Positions 34,641-46,820 of a stretch of DNA of 64,000 nt are shown here, in pieces. The notes beneath the pieces were generated by a model, which was not told the DNA's origin, did not search any database, and saw nothing but the letters and a program-made list of their open reading frames with translations. Source of the DNA: Sepiola atlantica (taxonomy: Eukaryota; Mollusca; Cephalopoda; Sepiida; Sepiolidae); NCBI GenBank assembly GCA_963556195.1, contig OY744544.1, positions 43,939,984-44,003,983 of the forward strand, read 5' to 3'. The first letter of the stretch is position 1, and each line of letters begins with the position of its first letter. The position numbers were made by a program, and so were the translations under genes.

Positions 34641-36785
34641 TTTCAAATTACGGCTAATTCTTCTTCTCCTTTTTCTATGTGTCAGTTCCGAGCTACGGCG
34701 GGGTCCACACTAATGGATCTTTGGCATGATCATGCGTGAAGACCTTTTCATTTTGAGATTATTATACAGGGTGTCTGCCTATCTCAACATTGGCCTTCCT
34801 CTTGATCGCTTCAAATTTTAAATTAAAAATTTAAATGTGATTTTCACAATGGTGTCATTGTTCAAACCATCTGAGCTGCGATTCCCTTATCTTGCCTTCG
34901 CTCGGTGCAATGCCATAGCGCCTTTGGATGTTGTCATTACAGATGTAGTCAACAGTGTAACTCCCGAGATCCAGCAGAGCATTTAATTTCCATGACAGCG
35001 AATCTTCGCTCCGCCTCCCTTGTTCTTGGAGCCAACAATAGTCTGTTAGATCTTTGACTTTAGGTGGTCGCTGATTCTACTTTTTGGGGGCGATTACATA
35101 TAAACAACCTGAAAAGGAATATATAAAAGTAAATATTTTAGAATGGGGATCACTTTCCTATATAAATTTAATGTAAAATGAGCACCCACTTCTTGTCCAG
35201 TTAGCAGTAAATGGAGACGTGTAACCAAGGTATTTTTTTTAAAATTTTGTCTATCAAAAATATTTTTAAACAAGTTTCTGAATTGTATCCGGTTTCATAA
35301 AAAAGACAATCTTTATTTTTGGCTACAGATTAGTTTTTTTTTACTTTAGTGTTAGGGTTAGGTTAGATATACCTACAGTATATCTATGATTGCCCTCCCC
35401 CCCCACTAAAAAAAAACTAAAGAAAATGTAAGTTTTTTTCACCGCTTAAAAAGTTCCCCTTCCATTTGTATTTATTCACATGTTTTAATTTATTTTTAAA
35501 GCATGCCCCCCCCCTCTTACCATACTTTCTTGTACGTAAAAACCTTAATTATTTTCAGCGCGTTATTTTATTGTAAAAAAAAAAAACCATGTCCCCCCCC
35601 CCTCCTCTAAAAAGAAAATCCATAAAAAAGTAACGTATCTGATACAGAATAATCCCGAAGAATTTGTTTTTTATTTCACATAAGAAGAAATCCTTCTAGA
35701 ATGTGGCAGTTTATATTTTATTTGGAAAGTGAGATTTTCCAGAAATAATATTGAAAATAGTTTTTAAAAAGTATATTTGTTAATTAATTTTTTTTTGTTT
35801 ATAATCAATGTTTTCGTGTTTGTTCGAAAATACATTCTAAATAGTTTATATTGAAAATATTGTTTTAATAACGTATCCAATACAGAATAATACCGAAAAA
35901 ATTATTTTTATTCTACCTAAAAGAAAACCTTCTAGACTGGGGCAATGTTTATTTTGTTTGGAGAACCGGATTTTCTACACAGAAAAAAAAACAACCTTGT
36001 GTGTAACTGTGAAATTGCATCTTTCGGGAGACAAAGTGTTTATATTCGCTTAATATATAAAGTTATACATAGACCTGAAGACAAGTAAAAACACCAGTGA
36101 AAAAATGCAATATTTTTCGAACATCAAAAATGTACTTACGTATGAAAACAAATGTGGTAATTTTTGAATAGTTGGAGCGATTTGTTCGTTAAAATGTAAT
36201 CCGTTAACCCGGAATGGTTACAGTGTCAGGCTTTCTGGATGGTCGAATGATATTTTGTTAATCTGAAATATTTAGGTGATTTAACCAAAATTCCCTTCTA
36301 TTAAGAAAGGACCCAGTGTTTTGGGTAGCGGTTAAAGTAGATATTAAGAAGTGAGTAAAAATCAAAACCACTTTCTCTTTAGAAGGTTTTTTTAGAGTCA
36401 GATAATCCAGAAAAAATATAGGAAATATTGCAAGAAGAAATGAATGGTTAATTTCTGGAAACACGCATGAGTGGTTAGGCTAATTGGATCGCAGAATAGA
36501 TTAGCATATGAAGGTTTTGGTTATTTTCCTATTTATGTCTTAATGTAAGCAGGAAAAAACGACTTTATTATAGAGAAGATGTATGTGCATGTGTGTATAT
36601 GTAAACTGTATATCAATTATGTATGTACATATATTGTTTATGTGAGTCTAAATATATACTGTATATTATGTGTGCATACTGTATATTGATTGTGTGTATT
36701 GTAACTATGGTTTATATGTGTGTATTGTATGTTTATTTTAAATATTGTGTATGTGTGTACTGTATATTGATTGTGTATATGCATA
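34641..36785. other. Intron 8, AT-rich with C-runs; small tandem duplication
   Basis: 35630-35760 and 35870-35990 share AACGTATC..ATACAGAATAAT and CCTTCTAGA.TG..GCA. The latter also resembles the body of the U2-headed type 2 repeat. 35060-35200 is related to the MITE at 56142-56664. Otherwise nothing. Confidence 0.45.
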
Positions 36786-36794
36786 TGCATATGC

Positions 36795-37320
36795 ATGGAG
36801 TATTGTTGCCACACCTGGTCTAGTGCATCAACCATTAGTCTCTCCCTCTTAGACATGGTCCCAAAAAAAGCCTCTAATCTAATAGGTCCCACACTGTCTA
36901 CCAAGCTCCAGCTCCTGACCCATCACTGCAATGTTATATCCCTGTGATTGTTTTACAAGTACTTCAATCGAATGTGGTCTGACGAAATTGCTACACTGGT
37001 GCCCCCTGGACGTAAATACCCCTGATCAACCTGACAATTAGCAAAATCCCACCCTTCATTGTAGAGGTCCTCAGTTACCGGAAGGCTTTCTACCTTAATA
37101 GCTTCTTTCCTCGAACTGCTAACTTTTGGAATTCCCTCCCTGATCCTTGTTACCCTGAATGTACCAACATGCAAAAATTTAAATGTAATGTGAACAAACA
37201 TCTCGCTGCACAACTCCCCACTTAGGATACCCCTATAAATCTGGCCCCTAATCCACAGTAGCCCCTTATGTCTCAGCGGCAATGTGCCCCCTTGTTTGAG
37301 GTGAATACAAGTAAAAGATA
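36795..37320 (+). mobile_element. LINE fragment, same family as 19060-19680
   Basis: Plus-strand pieces SIVATPGLVHQ, SYRKAFYLNSFFPRTANFWN and MQKFKCNVNKHLAAQLPT show the C-terminal region of a Jockey/CR1-like LINE. It ends about 50 bp before exon 9. Confidence 0.8.
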
Positions 37321-37371
37321 AATATATGTGTGTACTGTAAATATTGATTGATGTATGCGTGTATGTTTCAG

Positions 37372-37462
37372 GAAACAATCAAGAGAGTGAGAAACAACGA
37401 CAGAAACATAATTACAGAGAAGAACTGCAGAAGCAGATGCAAGAGAGAAATGAATTACGATT
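37372..37462 (+). CDS. CSPP1: CSPP1-like exon 9, basic coiled segment
   Basis: 91 nt between TGTTTCAG and GTAAGT, completing a Gly codon and leaving two bases. It encodes a Gln/Glu/Arg-rich helix (RQKHNYREELQKQMQERNEL). This corresponds to the 'RRKEKYRLELLEQMAEQ' type of coiled segment of CSPP1, which is thought to contribute to microtubule/centrosome association. It is one of the two best matches supporting the assignment. Confidence 0.85.
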
Positions 37463-37872
37463 GTAAGTCATTTTGTCTTCAAATCAAAAGAATAAAAAAT
37501 TACTGTCGAAATGTTGCAAGTTTGTAGGTTTGATTCTTAAAACATTAGTTTGCAAGATTCATGAAGTGACATCACATTCATTTTGATTCAAAACACTTTT
37601 CTGGCTAAAAATTGTCATGTCGACTTTACATTGACAGTATCGGATCATCACAAAAAGCATAAATTAAAAACAGTATTCAATACTGTTTTTAAAAACACAA
37701 AAAAAGTTTTTGCATGACATTTTTGTACATTGAAAACGATTACATATATTTTTGTTTTCAAATATATTTTTTTCGTATAAGCTTATATTGTGAATAAAAC
37801 CCCCAAAAATCCTGATGCATGGTCACAAAAAGGGCTTAGCTATAATTAGGCAGTAGTTAGGAAAAGGAAAGT

Positions 37873-38735
37873 GGAATGGGGTTTAAATTGAGCATTTTTA
37901 TTGGCAGAAGCTAAGTTGAGTTTTTATATGTAAAAAATAAATTTTTTCTAAATATATAGCGGAATGGGGTTTAAATTGAGCATTTTTATTGGCAGAAGCT
38001 AAGTTGAGTTTTTATATGTAAAAAATAAATTTTTTCTAAATATATAACGGAATGGGGTTTAAATTGAGCATTTTTATTGGCAGAAGCTAAGTTGAGTTTT
38101 TATATGTAAAAAATAAATTTTTTCTAAATATATAGCGGAATGGGGTTTAAATTGAGCATTTTTATTGGCAGAAGCTAAGTTGAGTTTTTATATGTAAAAA
38201 AATAAATTTTTTCTAAATATATAGCGGAATGGGGTTTAAATTGAGCATTTTTATTGGCAGAAGCTAAGTTGAGTTTTTATATGTAAAAAATAAATTTTTT
38301 CTAAATATATAACGGAATGGGGTTTAAATTGAGCATTTTTATTGGCAGAAGCTAAGTTGAGTTTTTATATGTAAAAAATAAATTTTTTCTAAATATATAG
38401 CGGAATGGGGTTTAAATTGAGCATTTTTATTGGCAGAAGCTAAGTTGAGTTTTTATATGTAAAAAATAAATTTTTTCTAAATATATAACGGAATGGGGTT
38501 TAAATTGAGCATTTTTATTGGCAGAAGCTAAGTTGAGTTTTTATATGTAAAAAATAAATTTTTTCTAAATATATAGCGGAATGGGGTTTAAATTGAGCAT
38601 TTTTATTGGCAGAAGCTAAGTTGAGTTTTTATATGTAAAAAATAAATTTTTTCTAAATATATAACGGAATGGGGTTTAAATTGAGCATTTTTATTGGCAG
38701 AAGCTAAGTTGAGTTTTTATATGTAAAAAATAAAA
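37873..38735 (+). repeat. 88-bp satellite, about 10 copies
   Basis: Unit CGGAATGGGGTTTAAATTGA through TTTTTTCTAAATATATA. Copies are almost identical; the base before CGG alternates G and A through most of the array, indicating amplification as dimers. Confidence 0.95.
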
Positions 38736-40235
38736 AGGAACATAAAACATTATCAAGGCGACAACTTTGCCATTTGCTATGTCAAGCGGCGAGTGTTGAT
38801 GATTTGTAATGCCATTAACGGCTGAAAGTAAATGCATTTCAATAAGACATTATGAATCTGAAAAGATGAGTATTGTTTTTATACTCTGTCCGGTAGCAAA
38901 AGTTGCTAGTGACGTTATTGGTGACAGTTTGCTATTTGAGGGAGTCACTTGTGTAAGGATATAAAATATTTATCATTCACGATGAGTGGAGAGAAAAGAC
39001 AACCATCTTTCTACTTTGAGAAATGCAGATAGAAAGACACACAGAAAAGGAAACAAGCTTCTGAAAAAGCAATGAAGTGAATGATAAAACATGTTTGACG
39101 ATAACAAAATAATATTTATTTACGTGTGTGCAAAAGAGAAGATGCACATGTGTACAAAAGATTTTAAGGAGGGAGTTTGTGTATGAAATTGGGATTCTGC
39201 ATTGTTGAGAATTGTGAGATAGAAAATATGTGTGTGTGGATACAGAATGGATACAATAGAGAGAAGTGTGTCAGTATTATTGATAATTTCGCATGTCGTA
39301 TCCAGGTGTGCTTATCATCGAATGGTGATAAAACAAAGACTTCTTTTTTTTTAATGGAAATCACTCCAGACAAGGTATGAAGCCATTTGATGTAAGGAGC
39401 TAAAAAGAATACTACTTCGAGATCAAAAACTAGCCAACAATAAGTGTTTGACAGATAGATTCCGACTCAGAAAACAGCAATTCTTCTCCCTTTGTCAGAA
39501 ACATCGCTCATAGAATGTGAGGACTAAAGGACAAAATAAAGGAAATGAGAGTTACGAGGCTGCTGAAAGTAAACCCAAGGCCAACTTTCTACTCTCCAGG
39601 ACTTTCTACTATTAGACATACATGATTGAAATTTAGTAAACAGACTATTGGATATTCATGACTGAGACTTGGTGGACAAGTCAGGCATAGACTGAAGTTT
39701 ATTTGCACCAAATAGGGTTGTATTGCAGAAAGGGTTGTAAATTTTATTTATTTATTGAAAAAAAGCTTGAGAACTACTAAGTAGGTAGGTACATTGAGTA
39801 GATAGCTCGATCGTAGTCATGAACGACCCAAAGGCTCCCTTTTCATTAGCTACTACACCAAGATGTAGGGGAGGATGCTACTCCTTTCCCTGGATTGCTC
39901 CACTTACCTTTGAACTTTATTAACGATTGCATGAGTGCCATTTTTGGGGAGTCACCCTATAATTGATATCATACTTTTTCAAAATCTGATTGGCTTTTAT
40001 GTCAAAAGAGAGAGAAGACATTTACATAAAACCCATGAAGAAGTAAACGAAGATGAATAAAAATACCTATCCCTGGGACGCCATTCCTAAAGAGATGTTT
40101 TGAAAGAGGCTACCAAAATGCCCAATGTTTGTGACAAAGAAATTGACGTTAAACCTGATGATGATAGAGGTATTTTTTTTATGCGTTTGATGCTTTTCTG
40201 ATAATTTTGAAATTTATTTATTTTTCCTTTTCTAG
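38736..40235. other. Intron 9, rest, nothing recognised
   Basis: Short open frames near 39164-39380 overlap on both strands and lack coding character. Confidence 0.35.
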
Positions 40236-40331
40236 ACGAGAGAAGCAATTAGCCAAATCTCCGTTTTCACAACCAAAAGCGGATCCTTTACATCCTGTAC
40301 CTCCGCTAGAATTTCAAACAGACCATCGCAG
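40236..40331 (+). CDS. CSPP1: CSPP1-like exon 10
   Basis: 96 nt between TTTTCTAG and GTGAAT. It completes the Leu codon and continues the coil (REKQLAKSPFSQPKADP), then becomes Pro-rich (HPVPPLEF). It leaves two bases (AG). A coil followed by a Pro-rich run is also the order seen in vertebrate CSPP1. Confidence 0.8.
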
Positions 40332-40715
40332 GTGAATTCATCTTGTCACTAATTTTTAATGATTTTGCTGTATATCTTTTTCATCTGGTTTCAACTTTTG
40401 CTAAGTCGTACACGCACCCCTTTTTCATGTCTACTCTCTTAACTGATAGACGTTTTGCTTCATCCCATGCGGTACCTAGTTGTTTTTACAGAACAGCATT
40501 TTTATTTTAAATGACAGTATTTTAAAAGTCACAATCATAACTGTTATTCAAAGAAATTTCACCAGAGATAAATTTGAAGTATGTAATTTGTGATGAAAGA
40601 AAGTCCATTTTTTTCTAATGTCTGTAAAACCAAAAGAATTAAACTTAAAAAAAAAGCTTTCTTTCATTTTTCTCTCTGTGTGTATTTGTGTCTCTTTTTC
40701 TTTTTTTTATTATGT

Positions 40716-41005
40716 CATAGTCATCATCATCTTTGGTTTAACGTCTGTTTTGTCTGCTGACATGTGTTGGACTGCTTTTAGAAATTGTCTTCTAAACACC
40801 CTATCTCTGGCTAGATCTTTATTTATCCCTCTTTCTCTCAAATCTTTTCTTATCATTTCCTCCCATGTTTTCCTTGGCTTTCCCCTGCCAACTGACCCTG
40901 CTACCTCAACTATTCTACATCTATTAACCGAAGTACTGTTTTGCACACATTTCCCTCTACTGTTCAGATTTAATAGGTCATCAGATCTAAGCCTATCAAC
41001 AAAAT
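40716..41005 (-). mobile_element. LINE 3' fragment, family C
   Basis: Clean minus-strand frame: RCRIVEVAGSVGRGKPRKTW, EEMIRKDLRERGINKDLARD, then a GATGATGATGA tail. This is the best-preserved of four copies of this LINE end. Confidence 0.85.
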
Positions 41006-41274
41006 GGCGACTGCCTGTTTGATAAGAAACCCAAACTTGTGGTCGGAAAAAAAATGTGGAAATAGAATATCACATATTCTAACTCTTCAAATCCAGTGCG
41101 AGCATCATACAATCACATAAAATTAAATCATTCAAAGAAATTTCATAAAATTACATCGTACAATCACATCATTCAAAGCAATTTCATGTTAAATTTAAAA
41201 TATGTAATTTTGGACAGACGAAAGTCAAGTTTTCAGATGTATGTAAGACAAAAGGATTCAATTTGGATTATTCA

Positions 41275-41880
41275 AACTACTGTTCTCATCTTGGTTGTGA
41301 TTTTTACGTTTCAACTGATGTAACATCCGATCTTCTCTAGGTGCATCTTTTCAAACTCTGGAATCTTCGTCAAGCTCAGTAATTTATATGGAATTTTGAA
41401 CAGAACCCTTTATTTAATCCATGGGAGTAAATATATAATAATAATAATAACAAATAGTAAATACTACACATCTAAAACAAGATTAGGTTTAAAGCTCCCC
41501 AAATGTATACTACAATTGTGCAATGTGCATAAAAGCATAAAAGGATAAAGGCATTGAATAACAATCAGGTCTAAGTTACAGTTTTCCAAAGGTTGAAAGT
41601 TCAATCCTCATTACAGGTTATAATAACTATGAATAAAATAGTAATTAAAATTACTAACACTTCTACCCGGCCATGGCTGATGGAATAAGAACAATCTAGC
41701 CCTGTGGATGAGAATAAAGGGTTCAGTTTGAGATTCCATACAAATTGTTCAAGATAAAGATTCCCAAGTTAGAAAAGATGCACTTGAAGAAGATCAGAGG
41801 TTACATCGGCCGAAACATTGTGAAAATAATAACCAAGACGAGAATAGTAGTCTGAATAATCCAAATAATTAATCCACATC
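41275..41880 (+). mobile_element. tRNA-headed SINE with relic hammerhead, plus inverted partial copy
   Basis: 41575-41875 (+): B-box-like GTTCAATCC at 41609, CTTCTACCCGGCCATGGCTG, then CAC-TTGAAGA-AGATC..GGCC-GAAA-CATT-GTG at 41790-41830. A partial inverted copy occupies 41275-41410. The structure equals that of 28010-28290. Confidence 0.6.
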
Positions 41881-42114
41881 TCAAAAATTCCATAATATAA
41901 AAGGATTTAATTTTGAGAAAATTAAAGGGGGAAAAAGGCTTATTTTCATTTTTCTATTACCCCCCCCCCTCACTGATTAGAAACACTTTGACCATAATTG
42001 ACAAGTTGAAATAGGATAGGGAGGAAATAAATGGGAGTGCATCCCTGGGACACATAAATTCCTTAATTTTTAAATTACATGCCAGGCAAAGATAAAACCT
42101 TTTATTGCAAAGAT

Positions 42115-42240
42115 AAGGCATGGTAGTCTTCAAGTCCACTATCAACAAATACTTGTCGAGCCGTCTTCTTAAGTAATTAAATTCTGCCCATTCCACCCAT
42201 CGTTTTCAATCCTCTCACAGTATTGTTCATCATCCAACTG
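42115..42240 (+). mobile_element. LINE 3'-end fragment, family B
   Basis: TCAACAAATACTTGTCGAGCCGTC and CCCATTCCACCCATCG, then TCCAACTGAAAATCTCGTTAACC, as in the other four copies. Confidence 0.6.
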
Positions 42241-42275
42241 AAAATCTCGTTAACCTTTATTCTCTTCGGGTTTTT

Positions 42276-42900
42276 GGTCCCCCGATTTATAAAATCGGGG
42301 GACTTATGTTTAGAAGCATGTCCGTCCGTCCGTCCAGATTTTTCTCAGCAACCATCCATTGAATTTCTCTGAAATTTTGCATGAAGTTGTAACTTTGGTC
42401 AGGTTAGAAAGTGATATTCTCCGATTTTTTAAAGAAAATCTGGTTAGCCCCCCATGGGGTCAAAAGACCCCGAAATGGCAAAAAATGACATTTTTTGCTC
42501 CATAACTTTTCATCATCCATCCATTCAATTTCTCTGAAACTTGGCCAAAATGTGGAGGCAATTGTTCCTAATAGAAAATAAGTATCGCTGACCTTGGAAA
42601 AAATCTTGTTCACGCCCCCAGGGGGTCAAAAGCCCCCAAAATGGCAAAAAATGACCCTTTTCTCCCATAACGTTTGATCCATCCATTCAATTTTTCTGAG
42701 ACTTGGCCAAAATGTAGAGGCAATTGTTCTGGATATAAAATGAGCATCCTTGACCGCAGAAAAATTCTGATTCGCGCCCCAAGGGGTCAAAGGGGACTCA
42801 AAATGCCCCAAATTGCTCAAATTTATTGCATTTTACACTTGCCACATCGAGTCACATACAGAGGGGAACCACACACGCGCGGCTTGTTTTATATGCTTTT
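42276..42900 (+). repeat. 600-bp dispersed repeat with internal ~150-bp repeats, copy 1
   Basis: Starts with hairpin CCCCCGATTTATAAAATCGGGGG and a GTCCGTCCGTCC run. Then follow three diverged units with CATCCATTCAATTTCTCTGA, TTGGCCAAAATGT, GGGGTCAAA and AATGGCAAAAAATGAC. It ends CACGCGCGGCTTGTTTTATA. Copy 2 is at 54402-55018, same orientation. No coding frame is preserved. Confidence 0.85.
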
Positions 42901-42931
42901 ATAATTCTGTTTTTTTTCCCTTTTGTTACAG

Positions 42932-43069
42932 TAAACTAATCAACCCTCAGAAATTTGAACATCTTCAACATGAATCTGGTCTTAGCCATCTTTTTGGACC
43001 AAACTTTGACCAACACCAAAGACAAAACCTCACAAACAACTTCAGTCCAAACTTCATGTATGACCAATT
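42932..43069 (+). CDS. CSPP1: CSPP1-like exon 11
   Basis: 138 nt between TTTTGTTACAG and GTACGT. It completes a Ser codon and leaves TT. The peptide is His/Asn/Gln-rich and low in charge (HLFGPNFDQHQRQNLTNNF), probably disordered. A 600-bp dispersed repeat ends about 30 bp upstream of its acceptor. The same repeat sits just upstream of exon 12. Confidence 0.75.
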
Positions 43070-43513
43070 GTACGTCTTTGAATTTTCATGAAAATTTTAT
43101 CAAATATCATTTTAAAAATTGTATTTCCTAACAAGAAATTTATTTGTGTTGCATAAATGTGTTGATGTAATAATCTAAAAATGTATCTAAATTTCTACGG
43201 GAATATTTACCAAAGGCCGCAAATCCTCTTTTAAATTTATCAAAAAGAAAACTAAAAACATACAGTGTTGTGGTCATTCCATCACTTTTATTTGGCTGTG
43301 AAACTTGGATAATTTACAAAACACATAAAACATTTAAATGCTCAACTTCCTTTCATTGTAAGAATCGAGTGACAGGACTTGGTCACTAACATTGAAGTCT
43401 TTGATACAGCTAAAGTCTGGTCACATCATAAGAACGAATGACTGCTGAATTCCAAATGCTATCGATGTAAGCCTTACAGTTAATATATACAATCATTTAC
43501 AATAGCTATCGTA

Positions 43514-44000
43514 TTAGGTTGGGGGAAAAAATTGTGCACCATGTTAAAATAATGATTTATTATGCAAAAATGTATTCAAAAACAACTATTGTTCAGCTTT
43601 GAATCGAAAAATTCTTGACAGGTTTCTTCAATTTCATTAAAAAAGTCAAATCAGTGTGAAGCGCAAGAAGAGCAACAACAATACCGAAGAATTAAATCAT
43701 CTGGAAGTTCTGCCACATCCATCCTAGTTATACTCCTGACTCCATCTGACTACGGTCTATTGTATTCAATGCAGCACTTTATGAAGGGTCACCGATTTGA
43801 GTCTTTTGATGTCATGTTGAAGAAGACTGTCAAGAATTAGTACTTTGACCAAATCCGAAAGCTTGCAGGTTATTAGCGGTTGATGGTCGTGGGCAATGAT
43901 TGTCTTTTTATTTTGAAGAATAGTTGTTGTGTGTGAATAAATTCATTTTATAAAAAATCGTTATTTTAACATGAGACACAAACGTTTTTCATCAACCTAA
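43514..44000 (+). mobile_element. Mariner-family transposon relic
   Basis: Ends TTAGGTTGGGGGAAAAAATTG and CGTTTTTCATCAACCTAA, flanked by TA on both sides. The interior retains a decayed transposase end: TPSDYGLLYSMQHFMKGHRF resembles the 'PSDYHLF.SLQ.FL.GK.F' block containing the third catalytic Asp. It is 487 bp long, so internally deleted. Confidence 0.85.
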
Positions 44001-44089
44001 TATTTTAATTAGAATAGTTTTTTTAACTGTATGATTTTTTTTACCAAATGACTAATTTCTTATATTCATCACAATTATCATTTAATAGA

Positions 44090-44320
44090 ACTTCCTATTT
44101 GTGAAACACATTACCACAGGACTGCTTCCTGACCGACTACAACATGATCCTCTTGAAATCTGATGTCAACAAATACTTGTCATGAATCGTCCTCATAAGC
44201 AAACCAATTTTGTTCATTCCATTCATCAGTTTCAGTCCTCTCATAATATTCTTCATCATTTCAACTGGCAATCCATCTATCTCTTTAACCCTTATCCTCG
44301 AGTGGATTTTGACCTAGATA
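44090..44320 (+). mobile_element. LINE 3'-end fragment, family B
   Basis: Reads NTLPQDCFLTDYNMILLKSD then VNKYLS, the C-terminal LINE signature, and ends GATAAGTGGTAATTCA. Confidence 0.75.
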
Positions 44321-44470
44321 AGTGGTAATTCATTAGTAAAATAAATATTGCAATTTTACAATTGTATATAAGAACTTTTGTTTTTCAAATATTGCCATTT
44401 CTAACCATCTATATATATATATATGAAAACATTTGCTCGAATCGAAAGACATTTCTTCAAATGGATTTTC

Positions 44471-44511
44471 ATATCTGATGAAAGCGGGCCACCGCTTGAA
44501 ACGCGTTATAT
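44471..44511 (+). ncRNA. Hammerhead ribozyme motif (type I)
   Basis: ATAT stem I, core CTGATGA (44475-44481), perfect 6-bp stem II AAGCGG/CCGCTT with loop GCCA, GAAA, self-complementary stem III ACGCGT, cleavage expected after T44507. Stem III has no loop, so activity would probably need a dimer. Confidence 0.65.
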
Positions 44512-45039
44512 ATAAAATCATAAAATGGTAAAATAATAAATATATGTTGAAAAAAACAACAAAATAATAAATAAATGTTGAAAAAAACATTCTACAAATG
44601 TTGGTAGCCTTACTCATTTACATATATATATATTATATATATATATATGACGAACATTGTCTGTCACAATTTCCCATCCAATACAGACCTAAAACTTACA
44701 CCAATTAAAAATCACTTTACTCTGTAGATTGTTTATAGCAATGATTTTTTTCAAATTTAATAGCTTTCGATGAAATTGTTTATAAATGAATGTGAGGAAG
44801 ACTTGACAAAACTGCAATAAATAAAAAGTAAATATTTAATTTGTTCTTTTTACATATATTTTTTAGGGTTTGATCTGGATGCAACACTATATTTCATTAT
44901 TAATTTTATATTATGCGCAAGATATACATGTATTTAAATGAATAAGGTTAAATGTGATGAATAGTGTGATTGATCATACTGAATTTGTGTATTACTGGTA
45001 TTATTTTTTATATAATACATGGCCAATTTCAGATAACCC

Positions 45040-45043
45040 TGCT

Positions 45044-45129
<86 letters not shown>

Positions 45130-45371
45130 GAAAAAACTTTCGCTTTTATTCATTTATATATATATATATATATATAATGAAAAAACTTTCGCTTTTATTC
45201 ATTTATATATATATATATATATATAATGAAAAAACTTTCGCTTTTATTCATTTATATATATATATATATATATATAATGAAAAAACTTTCGCTTTTATTC
45301 ATTTATATATATATATGTATATATATAATGAAAAAACTTTCGCTTTTATTCATTTATATATATATATATAT
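45040..45371 (+). repeat. (CT)n/(TA)n and ~50-bp minisatellite, left block
   Basis: CT run (45044-45092), TA run, then five copies of AATGAAAAAACTTTCGCTTT plus TATTCATT and (TA)n. Confidence 0.95.
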
Positions 45372-45454
45372 ATATTATAATATAAAATGAAGTAATAAAA
45401 TAAGGTGTCAATCAAATTTTATTAGAATTCAAAGTTCATGCAAAGCATCCTTAA

Positions 45455-45501
45455 GTCCTTAGCTCATGAGTTTTCAAAGATAATTCTTCTCTTCAGAGGA
45501 C
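45455..45501 (-). ncRNA. Hammerhead motif, palindrome left arm
   Basis: Exact inverse of 46350-46396; see the entry at 30916 for structure. Confidence 0.65.
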
Positions 45502-46349
45502 CATTACCGCAGTTATACTACTACAGGCAATAAAATTACGCTTTGAAAATATATAAAAAATTATATACACAAATATATAAAAATACATAACATCAAACAT
45601 ATCAATCCAAAAACATACTTTTGTTGAATCCATACAGTCCATCCAGGTCATACAAGTTGAGAAGCATAATCAGGAAGGACATTACTCCAAGATACAAACA
45701 GCAGTCCAAATATGTGAAATTGAAGGGGCCGGCAAAGTTATCCAGTCGCGAAATGTGTCCATATTCAATGTTAATGATAAATAAATCAATCAAAGTTCCG
45801 AGATCCCAACATGTGCAACTCTAATCAAATCCAAATTCGTTGTTTAATTAGAAAACCCGCTAAATCCGAATTGAGCAAAATAAGACGGACTCCCATCACA
45901 TCTAGCCAGAAGAGCGAAAAATATATATATTTTTCGCTCTTCTGGCTAGATGTGATGGGAGTCCGTCTTATTTTGCTCAATTCGGATTTAGCGGGTTTTC
46001 TAATTAAACAACGAATTTGGATTTGATTAGAGTTGCACATGTTGGGATCTCGGAACTTTGATTGATTTATTTATCATTAACATTGAATATGGACACATTT
46101 CGCGACTGGATAACTTTGCCGGCCCCTTCAATTTCACATATTTGGACTGCTGTTTGTATCTTGGAGTAATGTCCTTCCTGATTATGCTTCTCAACTTGTA
46201 TGACCTGGATGGACTGTATGGATTCAACAAAAGTATGTTTTTGGATTGATATGTTTGATGTTATGTATTTTTATATATTTGTGTATATAATTTTTTATAT
46301 ATTTTCAAAGCGTAATTTTATTGCCTGTAGTAGTATAACTGCGGTAATG

Positions 46350-46396
46350 GTCCTCTGAAGAGAAGAATTATCTTTGAAAACTCATGAGCTAAGGAC
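46350..46396 (+). ncRNA. Hammerhead motif, palindrome right arm
   Basis: Stem I GTCCT/AGGAC, core CTGAAGA, stem II GAAGA/TCTTT, GAAA, same as 30916-30962. Confidence 0.65.
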
Positions 46397-46487
46397 TTAA
46401 GGATGCTTTGCATGAACTTTGAATTCTAATAAAATTTGATTGACACCTTATTTTATTACTTCATTTTATATTATAATATTAATGCTC

Positions 46488-46576
46488 TATCCAGTATATT
46501 GAGCTTCAGTTTTTTTATCCGGATGTTTCACTAATTATAAGATATTAGTTGACGCTTATATCTTTTATTGGATTGC

Positions 46577-46624
<48 letters not shown>

Positions 46625-46687
46625 GAAAAAACTTTCGCTTTTATTCATTTATATATATATATAATGAAAAAACTTTCGCTTTTATTC

Positions 46688-46727
<40 letters not shown>

Positions 46728-46820
46728 AACTTTCGCTTTTATTCATTTATATATATATAATGAAAAAAACTTTCGCTTTTATTCATTTATATATATATAT
46801 AAATGAATAAATGCAAAAGT
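46488..46820 (+). repeat. Minisatellite, right block, with 5' repeat piece
   Basis: After an inverted copy of the 30590-30675 sequence, the AATGAAAAAACTTTCGCTTT units resume (four copies) in the same orientation as before the palindrome. The palindrome thus appears inserted into one array. Confidence 0.9.

Larger units (their letters stand above)
45372..46479. mobile_element. Near-perfect 1.1-kb palindrome
   Basis: Arms of 554 bp meet at about 45925/45926 inside AAAAATATATATATTTTT. I see no mismatch over the parts I compared. Both arms contain the hammerhead motif and the segment also present at 30680-31045. Mirrored short open frames on both strands follow from the symmetry and are not genes. 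Confidence 0.9.

Noticed and set aside
44954..45380. SLSLSL..IYIYIY open frames
   Set aside because: Translation of CT and TA microsatellites.
45602..46249. Pairs of identical short open frames on opposite strands
   Set aside because: Direct result of the palindrome; no motif and no codon signal.
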